This document shows, in pieces, positions 49,590 to 49,734 of a stretch of 49,734 nucleotides of DNA. Numbering within the stretch: the stretch's first letter is position 1; the number at the start of each line of letters is the position of its first letter. The notes under the pieces were generated by a model. The model saw only the letters and a list, made by a program, of their open reading frames with translations. It ran no database searches and was not told the DNA's origin. The stretch is from Bacillota bacterium (lineage in GTDB: Bacteria > Bacillota > Clostridia > Oscillospirales > Oscillospiraceae). The DNA is taken from positions 1-49,734 of the forward strand of contig JAUMWD010000012.1 in assembly GCA_030529825.1 (NCBI GenBank), given 5' to 3'. The position numbers and the translations under genes were made by a program.

Positions 49590-49655
49590 TTTGATATAAT
49601 AACTCCTAAAATTATCAGGAGGTCTACGTCTGTACATTTTTGAGGATAAACTACA
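49590..49655 (+). other. Promoter and RBS-like stub before R2 copy B
   Basis: TTGATATAATAA resembles a -10 and AGGAGG at 49618-49623 resembles an RBS. The following frame (YIFEDKLHFVKSLKF, from a CTG) ends inside the repeat. It looks like a gene start destroyed by the R2 sequence. Confidence 0.3.
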
Positions 49656-49658
49656 CTT

Positions 49659-49734
49659 TGTGAAATCACTCAAATTCTGATAGAATTGAATACCCCTGTT
49701 TGAGCCAGACCGCGCCAAACAGGGGTATTCATTT
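49659..49734 (+). repeat. 76-bp direct repeat R2, copy B (at window edge)
   Basis: 75 of 76 bases match 41037-41112; the match reaches the last base of the window and may continue. It includes the full 15-bp palindrome. Confidence 0.85.

Noticed and set aside
1-49734. CRISPR array
   Set aside because: No set of three or more regularly spaced short repeats with unique spacers was seen. The R1-R4 repeats are long, dispersed and present in two copies each.

Overview
The window looks like chromosome of a gut-type anaerobic Firmicute (Clostridia, probably Oscillospiraceae/Ruminococcaceae-like). This is inferred from SLH-domain surface proteins with PEPTDE-type linkers, a Spo0A-type DNA-binding domain, an ATP-binding sugar-ABC subunit carrying the lysine-rich insertion seen in Clostridia, strong GGAGG ribosome binding sites with sigma-A promoters, and dense convergent and divergent operons. 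No intact rRNA or tRNA gene and no CRISPR array was seen.

Layout. 1-10.9 kb is a cell-surface block: a giant secreted SGNH/GDSL hydrolase running off the left edge (at least 1729 aa), an operon of a PglE-like sugar aminotransferase and an SLH/DUF4434 protein, and a divergent SLH lipase-like protein. 10.9-14.7 kb holds two decayed genes (a symporter and an unknown gene, each broken by in-frame stops), an RsiV/PdaC-like lipoprotein and a Cys-rich U32-like protein. 14.8-22.3 kb is an accessory block: an AbrB-like plus HipA/CtkA-like kinase pair with two unknown genes, bracketed by tRNA-3'-end-like remnants; a tightly overlapping three-gene operon with two nuclease folds (PD-(D/E)XK and GIY-YIG) and a partner resembling McrB N-terminal regions; and a receiver-less Spo0A-like regulator followed by a double-HTH protein. 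22.6-24.4 kb is a graveyard of mobile DNA: integrase tail, IS3 fragment, DEAD-box helicase tail in two copies around a GNAT gene, serine recombinase fragment and a DUF6809 fragment.

24.4-36.6 kb is a complete alpha-glucoside utilisation locus. A LacI regulator (TTG start), substrate-binding protein, two permeases, GH31 alpha-glucosidase, beta-phosphoglucomutase and ATPase lie on the minus strand. A six-hairpin glycosidase-like protein and a GH65 phosphorylase lie on the plus strand. Three TTAANCGNTTAA operators sit in the divergent promoter region. Inferred flow: oligosaccharide import, GH31 trimming or GH65 phosphorolysis to beta-glucose-1-phosphate, then conversion to glucose-6-phosphate by the mutase.

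37.2-45.2 kb is redox and lipid related: a phytoene-desaturase-like FAD enzyme with its own 2Fe-2S reductase, then oleate hydratase with Crp/Fnr and TetR regulators. 45.2-49.3 kb is an LRR / MoxR-type AAA+ / VWA operon behind an apparent transcription attenuator. Four families of dispersed non-coding repeats punctuate 22.6-49.7 kb. The strongest candidates for undescribed systems are the LRR-MoxR-VWA operon, the two-nuclease operon and the AbrB-kinase pair.
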